Source: a virus. From it: 57,624 nt of DNA. This document shows positions 1-13,900 of this stretch, one piece after another. The translations under genes were made by a program, and so were the position numbers. Every line of letters begins with the position of its first letter. Position 1 is the first letter of the stretch. The notes under the pieces are model-generated. The model did no database searches. It saw only the letters and a list, made by a program, of their open reading frames with translations, and was not told the DNA's origin. The stretch is from positions 1 to 57,624 of IMG/VR virus record IMGVR_UViG_3300045588_000058; one strand, given 5' to 3'.

Positions 1-113
1 CATTTATAACCTAGCAAATATAAATTTTATATTTCATATAATAAAATACAGAAATTATATATTTTTCATAATATAGCATAAGACAAATATATTTTAAGTT
101 TAACTAATTTATA
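1..113. other. AT-rich non-coding left edge
   Basis: This stretch follows the stop codon of the last leftward gene and is almost entirely A and T. No open frame is supported. Two minus-strand octamers, at 15-22 and 84-91, read TATATTTG and fit the Bacteroidota -7 box TAnnTTTG. Neither has a TTTG element at the right distance upstream, and such octamers are frequent by chance in DNA this rich in A and T. I therefore do not call a promoter. No strong terminator hairpin is visible before the window ends. Confidence 0.5.
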
Positions 114-3100
114 CTATCTTATACCAAATTTTGATTGCATTCTAATATCAAGATCTTTGGCAAGTTCTGGAGAAAATAATGGTAGAAGAGCTGCCATTTG
201 ATTAGTAAATTTAAAAGACTTCATCCAGTATTTAATAACTTTGTTTTTTTCTTCTAGTTTTTCATCTCCTATTGCAATTGCATAATTTTCAATTAAAAAA
301 TTACTTAATGCTTTTCTGTAATTAGTTAACAATTGTACTGAAGGAAATATTCCTCCTGATACTAATGTACCAATACTAGTTGGATCATAAAAATATCCAA
401 TCTCATCTTTAAGTTTATCGATTGCTTTTAATGCAAACTTATGTTGATTTCTTACTAAAGGATCTTCATCAGGATCAGGAGCAAGTGCTTTTACTCCTAA
501 GTATAATGCAAACAAACCTGCATAAAACAATAAATCTACTAATTGATTTTTTAAATTTTGTTTAACAAGATCAGTAAATTCAGATTCCGTCATTTGAAAC
601 TCTTTGTTAGTATCAGTTTCATAATCAGCTTTCTTTTTTTCATAAAGCTCTCTGACAAATGACATTCCTTTATCATTTCCTTGTAATGTGTTAATAATAT
701 TTCCTAAAGATCCCATTAGATCTTCAGATATAACTCTAACAAACATTCTAGTTCTTCCCCATTCATATGCATCAGATGCAGCATTATATTTAACATTACC
801 CATACGTACATCTACAAGTCTTGGTATCCAGTTTTTAAACACCATGAATGATTTTCCATATACATTTAAATTAATTAAACGTTTATTCTCTTCTGTTAAA
901 TTTCCTAATGCATCACTAGTAAATTGTTGAACTTTTCTTCTAAGTTCAATTACAGAATCAGACTTTCTTTCAACGTTAGGGATAATAAACTCACCATCTA
1001 CAACTTTTCCTAATTCTAAAACACCTTTTTCTTTATTAAGTTTTTTAACATCTTCTTCAAACTTTTCAGATCTAGCATCTCTTTCACTTTGTGTCCCAGC
1101 ATAAAAGTCTTTATATTCATTAGTTGATTTTAAATATTCTCTAGTGTTAACCACTTCTCCATTTAAAACAATTGAGTTTTTTATAAAACTAAAGAAGTTG
1201 GTAGTCTGTACAGATTCCTCACCACTTCTCATCATTACCATTAAGAAATTTTGAACAGCTTCATCACTCAATTTATTAAGTGAAAGTTTTACATCAGCAT
1301 CTCTATTATAATTATCTGTAAATGGAATAAAATAATCTAAAGCAGCTAATGCTTTTTGTTTGTCTTCTCCCCCCATTTTATTTCCTAATAACCACATTTC
1401 TGTAGTTACAAAATCTGTTTTAGTAAAATACTTACCTGAATTTATAAAAGATTGTGTTTTACCACCAAATAAATTTGATATAGAAGATAAAGGATTCAAT
1501 CCTAATGTCATTACCTGGTATGAATTATTTAATTGTGTAATAACTTTATTTACAGAAACCTGTCGTCCATCTAATTCTTCAGGAAGTATTTTCATTCCTA
1601 ACTTTTTATTAACTCTTTCACCTAATTTACCAAATGTTCCTAATACTTGATCAAACGTATCACTCTGTATATATTGTTGTTGATAAATAATGGCTTTAAC
1701 CATATCTTCTACTAGTTTAGTATTCTCCGTATTATCTGGATTGTATTGCAATACACCATCTTTATATTCAGTTTTACCAAAATATGATGTTGCTATAGCT
1801 TTTTTATTTCTTTCTAGTCTAATAAGAGCTCTACCCTGAGCCTCTATATCAGAAAGATATTTAAACTTAATAGCAAACTCATTATACATTGCCATAGTTT
1901 TAAATAGATCTGTAGATACTTCTCCTTTTATCTTACCTGTTAAATATCTAGGTATAGTATCAATTGGCTTACCTGTGTTAGGATCAATTGCTCCATATCC
2001 TGTATCTCCTTCATCAACAGATATATTTCTTAAGAATTGTTCTCCTATTGTTACATCTCCTCCAAATATAAGTTTTTCTGTAAATCCTTTTCTAACCCAC
2101 GGAAGAAATGTTCTAGCATCTGCTGCATTTATATATCCTATACTTTGGTAGTATTGATTTCTTTCTTTAATGTAATTATAAAATTCTTTAGCTGGAACAT
2201 TTTCTGGTTTATTTAATTCTTTCCAATCAGAAGATTCCCAAGTTTCTCTTTTAGGGAACTTTTTTATTTCATTTTCAAGCAGCCATCCTACAGATTTATC
2301 TGATAAAATATTATAAAGATCACTAACTTTAGATTTCTCTCTAGCTATATCTTTGTTAATTTGTTCTTCTGTACCTACTCTATATGCAGCCTTATCATCA
2401 ATTCTTTGATACTCTTCTTCTCTTTTTTCCTCAAGGTGTTTTCTGTATGCCTCTACATCTACATTATCTTTAATCCAACTAATGTCTTTATCTTTAATTT
2501 TTTCTCTTAATGTAGAATAGAACTTAGGACCAAATTCATCAATTAATTCATTAGATTCTTTTTTCTTAAGCAAATCAAATTGGTTCTTAGCACTAAGTCC
2601 TTTACTAGATGCCCATTTTTGAAATGAATCTTTAATAGTAACAAGTTTCTTAACTTCTGTTTGAACATCCATTCCAGCTAAAGCATATGCTTTATTAGAT
2701 TTTTTAAACAACACTTCTAATGCTTTTAATTGAATTGTAGCAGTGTTACCAAACCATTTAGTTAATCCTTTTACTATCTTTTCAGCAGTGGCAGAACCAC
2801 CAACAAAGTTTTCTATATATTCTATATCAACATCTTTTAATTGGTCTTTATACTCTCTAGCATTATCAACAGTATCTCTAAGATCTTCTTTTAATTTTTT
2901 ATCTTCTTCAGATAATTCACCTTGAAATAAGAATTTTAATTCTGTATCTAGATTTATATAAGAATCCAAAGCTTGCTGTATAACTTCTAATGTATTAGAA
3001 AACTCACTAATCTCAGCTTCAGTGAACTTAGATTTATCTTCACCCTTAAATTTAGTATTATATATATCTATGGTAGATTGTATTTGTTTGTTTAATATTT

Positions 3101-4934
3101 TTGCTTGATACAATAATGGAGCAATGTTTTGTTTCATTTGCAATTGTCTAATTGCAGAAAATAAAGCATTCAATTGCTCAGCTTTATTTATTTTTTCTGA
3201 AGGAAGAGCTTTTTCTGAAGAAAGTTTTTTATAAATACCATTTAGTTTTTCTAATAAACCATCAATCTTTTTATTTCCAGTTTTTTCAGCTTCAAGTCCA
3301 ACAGGAATTAAATAATCTTCTGTTATGTTCTTAACATTTACATCACCAATTTTTATACTTAATAATTCAGGCATTGCTCCTGTCTTTCTATTAGCTTCTG
3401 AATAAACAGCTTTAATAGGAATCATCCTTGTTTGCTCAAAGTTTTCATTCTTAACATTATATACACGACTAATCATGTACTTATATTGTTCCATTTGAAT
3501 ATTCCACGCATTAATTTTATACCAAGGAATATCTTCATATTTATCTGTATTAAGATCCATAAACTTCCAGTCAAGAATATTTACCTTTCCTTCTGGTGTA
3601 ATAGCTAAGAAATCCACAGTACCAGCCATATCTCTTTTAGCATCATATAATGTAGCTTCAGACATAAATATAGTTCCTTTAGGAAATGTAGCAAGTCTAT
3701 CTTGAAGATTTTTTTTCAAAATATTATACATAGTCTTATCATTAGGATTTAATTGAGAAACATACCCATCATCATTTAATATTTCATCTCTTAATTTTCC
3801 ATTCTCATCAACAAATATTTCAAATGCATGCTCAAGATCAGCATGTCCTGCTGTACCTTTAGTTGCTTTTAAATCATTCACAGCTGTTGTGAACTCATCA
3901 TTAGTTAAGGATCCTTCACCTAGTCTTCTTTTATACCAATCTGATACAATATCAGAAACCCTTCTACTTATCTTTTTACCATCTATAGAATAGCCATCTT
4001 CTTCTTTTTGTATCTTATTAGCTATTTCTTTTATTGAATTATAGATTTGTTCTTGTTTAGTTGGTGCAGTTTGTTGTAAATAAATATCTTCACTTACTAT
4101 ATCTTTAGCTGTACCAATATCTTTACCAGAAAGTATATTCATAGAAGCTTGATCAAATCCACTTGTAATAAATAAGTTTCTTAAGTATTCAACTATTTCA
4201 GACCACCAATTTTCAACTTTAGCAATTTTCTCTGGACTCTCTGTAAGACCTTCAGATTGATTAATAACTACTTCAGCTAACACTTTACCTATAGCTTCTT
4301 TCTTTAGCTTACGAATGTCTGGTTTGCCTTCTGGAGTTTGATAATTAGGATCATCTGAGTAATCTCTAAGTACATCATTATAAATAGTATATCCACTAAT
4401 TTCTTTGAGTAATTGATTGAATAGTTTAGGATTTTTTTGTTCAATTATTTCCACAGCAAAGTGCATAGCTTCTTCAGGAAGAGCTTGCGCTTCTTTACCC
4501 TCTACTACTTGAATAAGCTTCTGCATCATTATAGCAGCACCATTAGCATCTTGCTTGATACCATCTATCACTATATTTTTTACATTTTTTATATCTACAC
4601 CAATACGTTTAGTGAAATCTTTTAATGCAGCAATAGTCTTTGGAGCAGCAGCTTTTGTTTCTGTTCCTACTTTTTGTTTGTAAACTATACCTTTAGCTTT
4701 ATCTATTTGTCTAAATACTAATCTATTAGGAATAGCTTTGTCATTTTCTTCTAAAAATAAATTTCCTTTAACATTGAACTTATTCCTAGCATACTCAGAC
4801 CATCTCTTATTTAATTTTCTAAATAAATTAGTATCCTTGATATTCAAATATTTATCTATAGCACCTTTAGTTCTTAAAGATGCTTTAGACGATGCTTCTG
4901 ATGTTACAAATTTTTTCTTATCGTTACAAGCCAT
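114..4934 (-). CDS. Giant crAss-like virion protein with RecB/Cas4-type PD-(D/E)XK nuclease domain
   Basis: This 1606-aa protein is the last gene of the leftward arm and starts 21 bases after the stop of the RNA polymerase polyprotein, so the two are probably co-transcribed. Residues about 360-490 carry a full PD-(D/E)XK signature of the RecB/Cas4 type: H364 with E368, D441 in AGTVDFLAI, D455-W-K457 in NILDWK, and a QxxxY motif at Q480-Y484. That predicts a metal-dependent DNA nuclease. Long charged helical regions flank it. A hydrophobic segment around residues 1480-1500 (NQLVDLLFYAGLFALYLGV) could insert in a membrane. In crAss-like phages the genes next to the virion RNA polymerase encode very large packaged proteins, so I infer an ejected cargo protein. 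A possible degenerate zincin-like stretch (EEAMHFAVEII, about residue 155) is too weak to call. The family is likely; the nuclease assignment rests on motifs alone. Confidence 0.8.
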   Translation of the reverse strand: MACNDKKKFVTSEASSKASLRTKGAIDKYLNIKDTNLFRKLNKRWSEYARNKFNVKGNLFLEENDKAIPNRLVFRQIDKAKGIVYKQKVGTETKAAAPKTIAALKDFTKRIGVDIKNVKNIVIDGIKQDANGAAIMMQKLIQVVEGKEAQALPEEAMHFAVEIIEQKNPKLFNQLLKEISGYTIYNDVLRDYSDDPNYQTPEGKPDIRKLKKEAIGKVLAEVVINQSEGLTESPEKIAKVENWWSEIVEYLRNLFITSGFDQASMNILSGKDIGTAKDIVSEDIYLQQTAPTKQEQIYNSIKEIANKIQKEEDGYSIDGKKISRRVSDIVSDWYKRRLGEGSLTNDEFTTAVNDLKATKGTAGHADLEHAFEIFVDENGKLRDEILNDDGYVSQLNPNDKTMYNILKKNLQDRLATFPKGTIFMSEATLYDAKRDMAGTVDFLAITPEGKVNILDWKFMDLNTDKYEDIPWYKINAWNIQMEQYKYMISRVYNVKNENFEQTRMIPIKAVYSEANRKTGAMPELLSIKIGDVNVKNITEDYLIPVGLEAEKTGNKKIDGLLEKLNGIYKKLSSEKALPSEKINKAEQLNALFSAIRQLQMKQNIAPLLYQAKILNKQIQSTIDIYNTKFKGEDKSKFTEAEISEFSNTLEVIQQALDSYINLDTELKFLFQGELSEEDKKLKEDLRDTVDNAREYKDQLKDVDIEYIENFVGGSATAEKIVKGLTKWFGNTATIQLKALEVLFKKSNKAYALAGMDVQTEVKKLVTIKDSFQKWASSKGLSAKNQFDLLKKKESNELIDEFGPKFYSTLREKIKDKDISWIKDNVDVEAYRKHLEEKREEEYQRIDDKAAYRVGTEEQINKDIAREKSKVSDLYNILSDKSVGWLLENEIKKFPKRETWESSDWKELNKPENVPAKEFYNYIKERNQYYQSIGYINAADARTFLPWVRKGFTEKLIFGGDVTIGEQFLRNISVDEGDTGYGAIDPNTGKPIDTIPRYLTGKIKGEVSTDLFKTMAMYNEFAIKFKYLSDIEAQGRALIRLERNKKAIATSYFGKTEYKDGVLQYNPDNTENTKLVEDMVKAIIYQQQYIQSDTFDQVLGTFGKLGERVNKKLGMKILPEELDGRQVSVNKVITQLNNSYQVMTLGLNPLSSISNLFGGKTQSFINSGKYFTKTDFVTTEMWLLGNKMGGEDKQKALAALDYFIPFTDNYNRDADVKLSLNKLSDEAVQNFLMVMMRSGEESVQTTNFFSFIKNSIVLNGEVVNTREYLKSTNEYKDFYAGTQSERDARSEKFEEDVKKLNKEKGVLELGKVVDGEFIIPNVERKSDSVIELRRKVQQFTSDALGNLTEENKRLINLNVYGKSFMVFKNWIPRLVDVRMGNVKYNAASDAYEWGRTRMFVRVISEDLMGSLGNIINTLQGNDKGMSFVRELYEKKKADYETDTNKEFQMTESEFTDLVKQNLKNQLVDLLFYAGLFALYLGVKALAPDPDEDPLVRNQHKFALKAIDKLKDEIGYFYDPTSIGTLVSGGIFPSVQLLTNYRKALSNFLIENYAIAIGDEKLEEKNKVIKYWMKSFKFTNQMAALLPLFSPELAKDLDIRMQSKFGIR

Positions 4935-4955
4935 TGTTAGTTTTATTTATTTTTA

Positions 4956-7900
4956 TTAAAAAGGTTCACAAGTATCATTATTTTCTTCTTGCTCCCATGT
5001 TTCATCACTGAACAAAGATAGTTGATTTGGATCTACAAATTCTTTTTCTGAAAGATCTATTCCATATTGTTTTAAATATTCTATAGCACTTAATTTTTCT
5101 TCTGCAGATAGGTATTTGTTACTTTCATCAGAAACATCTGATAATATATCTTCTATTGATTCATATTCAATACTACCAGATTTTGAAGGTATATTATATA
5201 CAGCATTAGGAACAACAGCTATAAAGAACTTATTACTAAACCCTTTAGTTACTAACTCAGCATCACCTTTTAAGTTTAAAGCATCTTCTACATTGTTCTC
5301 ATCAACTTTAACATTTTTTTCATTTACACCTTTTCCAGTAGAAATGTAATACTCTTGATTGATTAATTGATCTCTTACATTTTGTTTATCAATAGCTTTA
5401 TATTCATTTGATAATTCAGCAGCATCAACCTTAACTGAAACATTATAGTTTTTATTTAAATCCGTTATTGCAGCTTGATTGATTCTATCTTCATATTGAC
5501 CTGTAGTTTCACCTTCTTGTTTAAGAATGGTATCATGCTTCACTTCATGAATTAATGCAAATGTAAACCACTCATCCATTGTACTAAATTGATTTTCAGC
5601 AAGAGGAGTTGCAAAAGATCCATCTAATTGTTTAGCAGGTTTAGTCCAAGCTTTATCTTCAAACTTCTGAGCCATTGCTTTTTGATTAATACTTATAATG
5701 CCTGTTTTTTTACTATTACTCATTGCCACTACAGTTTCTTTTGTTGTAGCAATGTTATCTACAAAGTTAAGAGTTTTTTTTCTGAATGATTTCTGAGCCA
5801 TACCTTTTTCAAAAGTAAATAATTCTCTTTGTTTAACTACAGGTTTATCTAATGCCAACCATTCTTTCAATCCTTCTTTAGCCTCTTCAGGACTATTATA
5901 TTCATCAGCAGTTGAACCATCCTCAGTACGAATAACTTCATTACCCATCAATTTGAATTTTGGTTGTATTTCTTCAGGTACTAAATCATCACTCACTTCT
6001 TCAAACTCAGTATATTCTTTTTTTGATACTGGAGCTTCAATTGCTGGTAAAGGTACAACATCTTCTTTTACTAAACCAGCACCATAATAATTAATAATGT
6101 CAGCATTAGGAATTTCTGTATCAATTTTTATTGAACCATTATCAATAACTGATGGTTTGAAATATTCATAGTTTTCTGTAGCCCTATCACCATCTCCATA
6201 CAGATTGATAAGTTTGTATACATGATGACCTATTATCTCCTTTTTAATTTTCTTATATACAATCAATGGTTGTCCATACTCATTCTTAACTTTTACATAT
6301 CCAAAATAATCTTTTAATGAATAATCCCCTTTAGCTTTTCTTCTAGCATAATCAGCTGAACTAACCTCTCTACCAGTAACCATGTCTATACCACCTATAA
6401 CTCTAGGAATTTTAACATAATCATTTTTCAAATCCATAAAGTTATATTTCTCACTAAGAAATAAGATTTTTCTATCTTCAGATTTTATACCAAGACCTTC
6501 TGCTGATGGAAATGAGTAAGAGAAGTATTTATACAGATCTCCTTCTGGTGTGCGTATAGGTTCTTCTGTAAATGATTGGAAGAACTTGATATTTTCTACA
6601 ATAGAAAATACATCAGAGTTTCTAAAATTGTTTCTTTGGTACCATCCTTTAGTAAACTCATCAAGACTTTGATTAGCTACAAGTCCAGAAATAATTGGTT
6701 CAACTATGGCACTATAATCTTCTATTGGAATAATCTCTCTAATAGATAACGGAGAAGCATATGTTCCTTGTAATATAGATAGTTCTACAATATCTTTATA
6801 TAATTGATTTGTTGCAGGAGTATCTCTAAGTTCTCTCATCATTCCTGTATACATATTCTTATCAGTAGCATTTTCAGGTCTTGTTTTTAGTCTAATAGTT
6901 TTTACACCATCAGGTCTTTCTCCTGTATCAGCTTGTAACTCTTTGAGAATTTGTAAACTTGGATTAGTCTTTTTAGCTACCTCTAGTCTAACTGCTACAG
7001 AAGTGTTATCATCTATAAGCAATTCTTTTATTCTATCACTATATTTAGTATCATTCTGTACAACATAGTCAATGAATGCAGCTTTGATCTCCACTGCTAT
7101 TTTCTCAAACTTATCATTAGCTAAATACTCATTGTCACCAAAACTTCTAAGAACAGTGTTAGTTATTTCTTTAAACTCAAGTTGATCAAGTTTAAGAACA
7201 GCTCCCATTGCTTCTGTAGATTTATCTAAAAATTTAGACTGCGGTCCAATGAATGTAGAATTTAATATATTATCAACAGAACTTATTATATTTGTGTCTA
7301 TTGCAGTTTGTGTTCTCCATTGTTTCTTAGAAAGTGTTTCTGCACTTCTTAATTTAATAGTGTCATAGTTTGTAGCTTGTGTAAATTTAAAATTAAACTC
7401 AGCCATCTTAGCATATTTTAAGAACTCATCAAGAATTTTATGCTGTTCAGCATTTCTTATAGTATTAAATTCAATTCCTGCATAATAATCTTTAATGTTA
7501 CCATCTAAATTTGTAATATTAAGTGATGTTGATTCAAGATTAGCTTCAGTAGTTACAAATCTATCTTTAATTGCTCCAATATTTTTTTGATTGAATAAAC
7601 CCTTAGCACTTATACTATTTAAATATTTTAAATATTGTGAAATAATTGGTTGATTTACGAACATTGCTGCTTGTTCACCTGCACCAATATTTTCAAGAAA
7701 CATAAATGTACCAATAGCAAGATCTGATTGTATAATCTTTGTTATATAATCATCTTTAGCTACATCCACAAAAGATGTAGCATATCCAGAAAGTCTATCA
7801 GAAATAAGTTCAGTTGAATCTTTTACTGTTGTTCCAGATAAAGAAATTCTTTCTTCTCCATCAATCAAGACTGTGTTATGTTTCAATGCAATCTCTCCAT

Positions 7901-10900
7901 CTCCTAAGAATTTTTCATCTTGTATAGATAATCCTGAAAACCTTAAAGGATCAATGTACACTTCACTCTTTTGTTTCAACGAAAGATTTGTAATATTAAC
8001 AGCTGCAATACCTACCCAACGTTTAGCTGTAACAAATGAGTTTCTAAGACTAGTCAAATAATTTCTATTAAGCATTCTATTCTTAATAGTTGTTTCATCA
8101 TATCCTCTTAACTCATCTAATTTAATAGATAATGCTTTAAGTCCAGCATCACCAATAGGAGCAATAAGTCTATCAAAGTTTTCTGGTAATGTTATAAGTT
8201 TCTCAAGAGAATCATAATATTCATTCTCTAAGGATTTTTTATACATCTCATTTATAATAGTTTCTTTTATTCCTTGTTCAGTTAATGATTTAGTAAAGTC
8301 ATCAATAATATCTTCATCGGAGAATACACCAAGATTACTAAACATACTCTTAACAAGTCTATCTTCGTACTCAGAATCTTTACTAAAAGCAAGTTCTTCT
8401 TCTAGTTGTTTAGATTGTTCTTTAGTAAAAAGTAATCCTTTATCAAACATATCACCATAGTGCTCTTTAGTAGCTTCTTCAGATCCCATGTATTTGATTA
8501 GTCTAACATCTCCATTCTTATCTAGGTAAGTAGATTTAAGATACATGTTTAACTTATCAATATCAAAATCCGATCCTGCTTTAGTTGTAATTTCTGAGGG
8601 AACAACAACAGTTGCTCCCATATATTGTGGAAGAAACCCTTTTACTCTAATTGCTTCTACAGAAGATAATGCTTGTGTAGGAATACGGAAACCAATTCCT
8701 TGTAACAAAGCTTTTCCATCGGGTGTAGTATTTAAATATTCTATTAACTCTGTATCTGTTTTACCTACATGTTGACCAAGTTTACCTTTAAACCAATGAG
8801 GAAGTAGTATTTCACAATAAGGATCTTGTTTAGTGTAAAACTTAAGTGTATCATCAGTTAACATCACTTTCTTTTTATCTGCATCAGAAAGAGCATTGTA
8901 AGCTTCCTTAGATATTTTTTTCCAACCCTCTGCTGTTTTAATAGCAAGACTTCTTCCTTTAGTTGCTTGCTCAAACATTGTTGCAGGAACCTGCACATGA
9001 GCACCACCATTCATTTTAGGAGAGATGATAGCTTTATCAATTAATGAATAAAGAATATTTCTTATCTCAATATAAGAAGGAGATGCTTCAAATGGAATTC
9101 TAAATTGTTCATTCTCATCAAGTTGCAATGTATCAATTGTATTATCTGATACTTCTCTTCTTAACATTTCATACATAAGAGTTTCAGATACAGCTCTACC
9201 ATTTTTAAGTGTAAACCCATTTCCATTATCTACAACACCAAGTTTTCTTAAAAGAGTGTTGTACCCATTTTGATGTAAATCATTTAAGATTTTTACATTA
9301 CGATTGTACTCATCTCTAATAGCTTTTTGTCTTTCAAGTGTAGCTCCAATAGTCTGACCATTATCAAATAAATCCATACTTGATAACTTAGTAAGCTGAG
9401 AACCTCTAGTTTGTTCTTTAGGCCCTTCTGTTGTAGTTTCTACCTGAATCCCGTAAGCTTTCCAAGGAATTTGAACATTATTATTAAATGCTTCATCATT
9501 GAAGTCACCATTACTATTATATAATGAATGCAACTCTTCAGCTCCAGCCTTTCTACCAGACTCAACAATAGCATACCCTATACCAGCATTAAACATTTTA
9601 GTATAAAGTTTCTCCATAGTAGTTCCTTCTACCATACTGTAATAAATAGGCATTTGTGAAAATTTATCTAATACAATATCTAAATTGTTTTTACCATATT
9701 TATTACCAGATACAATAGGTTTTAATATTTCAATTACATGTTTAGGTTGTTTAGTCTTCATTAAATCAACATCATGTCTCTCAAGATTATTACTAGTGTA
9801 GTTATAACTAGGAAAATTTTGTCTGGTATAAGCCATTTGCCATTGATGCCAAGCTTCAGCTTCTTGACTCCATTGACCATTTTTAAGTTTAATCTCTCTA
9901 TACGTACCATCCATTAACCAAGACATTGCATCTGCCTCATTTGTTTTACCATAAACAGATATAACATTACTAAGACTTCCTGCAATAGTTATATCTTTAA
10001 ATGTAACAGTGTTTGTGTAAGCTTTGAATTGTTGGTATCCAGGATCTCCAGGTTTTAAATTAATCTCACCAATTTTATTTAAGTTTTGATTCAAGAATGT
10101 ATTAAACTCAGGAGTATCAAATGTAGTTCTTCTAGGAGATAGAAAAGATTTAATACGTTTAGGTTCATCTAAAGAACCATCTTTCTTAATAGCAAATTGA
10201 TAAGGATCTCCAAATAAAACTTTATGATACTCAATATTATTAATAATGTAATTAACATTAGCAAAAGTTAATATATCATTTACTGTTTTATCAGAAAGAG
10301 CAGATTTATTTAATGATTCATCTTTTACAAATGAATCAATTAACCCAACGTAAGAAAATGTATCAGGCTTAACTAATACAATTTGTTTATTTTCTTCAAG
10401 TATAGCTCTTGTTTCAGCAACAGTTGACTCTATGTACTCTTTTATAGAAGCATTAATATCTTCTGAATTATTACTAATATACTCATCAATTGTTTCCATA
10501 GAAGCATTATCTTCTATAAGTTCATTTATATCAGTTAGTGCTTTTTCAGAAAGTATATCTTTGAAGAATCTTAGTTCTTTAGCTTTATCTTTAACACTTT
10601 TTAATTTTTCTCTATTTGCAAAATCCAAAGCAAGAGCTATATCATCTTTTAAATATCCTTTAAATATCTTATTGATTTTACTCCAAGCTCTACCACCTTC
10701 AATCTCTTTTAGTTTTATGTTATTACCAAGATTCATCATCCATTCTGTAGAACCATCTGCAGGAATCAATACGTAATAATTACCATCAAGATTTTGATTT
10801 ATCTCTTGTGTAAATCTTTCCCCTAAAGATAGTTTACTTGTAACAATACCTTTATTAGTATCAATAAGTTTTGTTCCCTGTATGTAAGAAACTTTCATTT

Positions 10901-13900
10901 CTTTAATTCTCACACCATTGTCATCAAAAAATAATCCACCTTTCTTCAAGACTTGACTTCCTTTAGAATAAACATCTTTTAATTCAGGTCTTCTTTCTAA
11001 CAACTCATCAAGTGTATTAGATTCGTTGAATTCATTTTCAAATAATGAAGGAGCATTGTTCTCAGCAAAGGCACCCATCTTCTGTCCTTCTACTCCTGAG
11101 TATGTACTTTCTTGATTAGGGTTAGTCACCTTGTTATATAGTTCTGCTAACTTAGATAACTGACCATTAATATTACCAAGAGTTTTTCCTGTTATAGTCA
11201 TTATATTTTTCTCAGCACCTAGATATGTTTTAATAGCACTTATTGCTTTCTCAAAGGAAACTTGTTCAATATCTTTTAATTTATTATAAACTTCTAATGA
11301 AAAGTCAATACCTATCTCTTTTAAGAAATCAACTTTTTCTTGTGGAAATTTAATTGGTAGATTTTGTATTTTTTCAGTATCAACTTGATATGTTTTATTA
11401 GTTTTATTATAACTAATCAATGATGCATCAGATGAAGCTAACATTTTAATGTTCTCCATCCAACCTTTTTGAGTTTGTTTAATTGCTGTATATAAATTAG
11501 CAGGAGCTACATAAACTTCTTGTCCTTCTTTATATTGAATTAACGCATCAGGTTTTTGTTTAGTGAACGTTTGTGTAAATTGAATAAAATATCTCCAATC
11601 ATTTACATCAAAATCAATAAATGGAACACTTCTATTAGATAACTTACCACCAACACGTTGAAACAATCTAACGTAGTTAGAATCATCTTTAGCTAAGTCA
11701 CTAAGTTTATTTACCATCTTTGTAACAGATGTAGTATTTGAAAGTTTATCTAACACTGTAGCAAATGCTCTAGTAAAGTTTAAAAGTTTAAATCCAACTA
11801 CACTAGACACTTTAGGAGCAGGTAGTTTGAATGAAAGAGCATTCTCTTGATTAGTTGCTTGTACTTCTAATAATGTAGCTAATGAAAACTTAATGGCTCC
11901 TGTAGAATTCTTTTTCCAATCTGTTGAAAAAGGTTCTGGAGCATAATCATTTTTATTTGTAGCTTCATCATTAATGCTAACTTTATCTTCTTCATTGAAA
12001 CTTATACCTAATGTACGTAAAGATATTGTTGTTTTTTCTTTAAGTTGAGTCCATGCAACATCTCCTAATAGTTCTATTTTACTAAAACCATTAGCATAAC
12101 GCTCATTACTATATTGTGTTTTTATTTTATCATACATAGAATTACTAGTAATCCCATCAGGAGAAAATAATAAACCTTTCTCTCCTTCACTATATAATAT
12201 ACCTGCAGCTCTAGCTGTCATATCTTGAACAAACTCTCTTGTTTGTTGTTCAGTTAAACCTTCTACAGCTCTATATTCAGCAGCTTCATTAATTACATTT
12301 GGTGATAATGTTCTTTCTTTAAATTTACCTGTATCAATTGCTTTAAATAAATCTTGTTTTAATGAAGGGTTACTTATAAATGATCTAAAGAAATTTATTA
12401 TCTTAGCAAAGAAATTACGAATAGCTTCTCCTAATGATCTAGCTGGAAGTTTTCCTTTTCTAAAATCAGAGAAGTCATCTGCTATTCTTTCTTTAGCTTG
12501 AAGATCTGTAGCATCTGCATAGTTTATCTTCTTACCAGATTGTCTATCTGTAAATACACCTGGTTTAGCTTTAAATTCATCAAGTAATGCTTGTTGTTCT
12601 TCAGGAGATAGCATACCTTTATATATACCTTCAAATACCTCATGATATTCTGTACCTCTTAATCCACCTCTTACAAATTTAGCAACACCTTCTTCAAATA
12701 CACCCCATGCTTTTATGTCTCCTCTTTCAATGATATTTTCTAATATCTGAAAAGGAATATTTGGTACATTATCAGCATGCCATGTTTTGAATAATTGAAT
12801 CTCTGCATCAGTCATTCTTTCATTACCATCAGCACCAACAGCTCTATACCCAGGAAGATTAGCAGGTCCTCCACTAAATCTATCTGCACCTGTAGGTATT
12901 TCTTTTTTCTCTTCTTCAACAACTGGAGCTTCTTCAACAACTGTTTCTTCTACTACAGGAGCTGCAGCTGCATCTTTCTTATTCTGTAAATCACTAGCAA
13001 TAGTGTTTGCTAAATAATCAAATACATATTCCTCATCAGTTTTGGTGAGGTCAAATTCTTGTTCTTTTTCTAATGCAATATTTTTAAGTGCAGGAATAAT
13101 AACTTGATCAACAACTTTTTTACCATCAGCAGTTTTGTTTGTTGCTATTGCTTTTGTTGTATCATTACTTTCTATTTGTACAGCCACTTTACCATTCTCA
13201 TCATATGCTGCTGTAAAGCTCACAGGACGATCTCCAGATAATGTATATGTATTTGGTGTATCATTACCAATAGTATATTCTCCTATCTTCTCAGTACCAG
13301 GTGCTGATGGTTCAGCAGCTTTAACTTCAACCGTAGGAGTAGGAATAGATAATCCCATACTCTCTATTGTAGCATATCTTTGTTTGAATGAATAAGGAAG
13401 ATCTGCAGTTGGTGCAGCTACAGACGTTGTTAATGGTGTACTATCTACTGCTCTTGCAGATCCATCAGGATTCTTATCTGATAGTAAATATGTTTGATAG
13501 TTCTTCCATTCAATTGGTTCTTTGTTTAATTCTCCATTCTTATCTAATGTATATTCTAAGAACTCATCATCGAATTTTTTAGTAAGTGTAGTGTTATTAA
13601 TTGCATTGAATGCCTCTTTCAAGTTATCAACTATCTCTTTCTCATTATTTGCTATTTCAGACATAGAGTATTCTTTCCCTCCTATCTGAATAGTCATTGC
13701 ACTTGTATTAATGTTTATCTGATTGTTAGTCTTTGTTTGACCTACTCTCCAATATAAAACATTCTGTAAGTAATCACTATAGTCTCTGTTAAGTCTGATA
13801 GGAGCTCCTGATTCAGATTGAGCAACAGTATCTGCAGCAAACGCTTTTACCACTTGAAATATAGTGGAAGCTTCTTTAGTATTAAACTTCTTGTTGTTTA

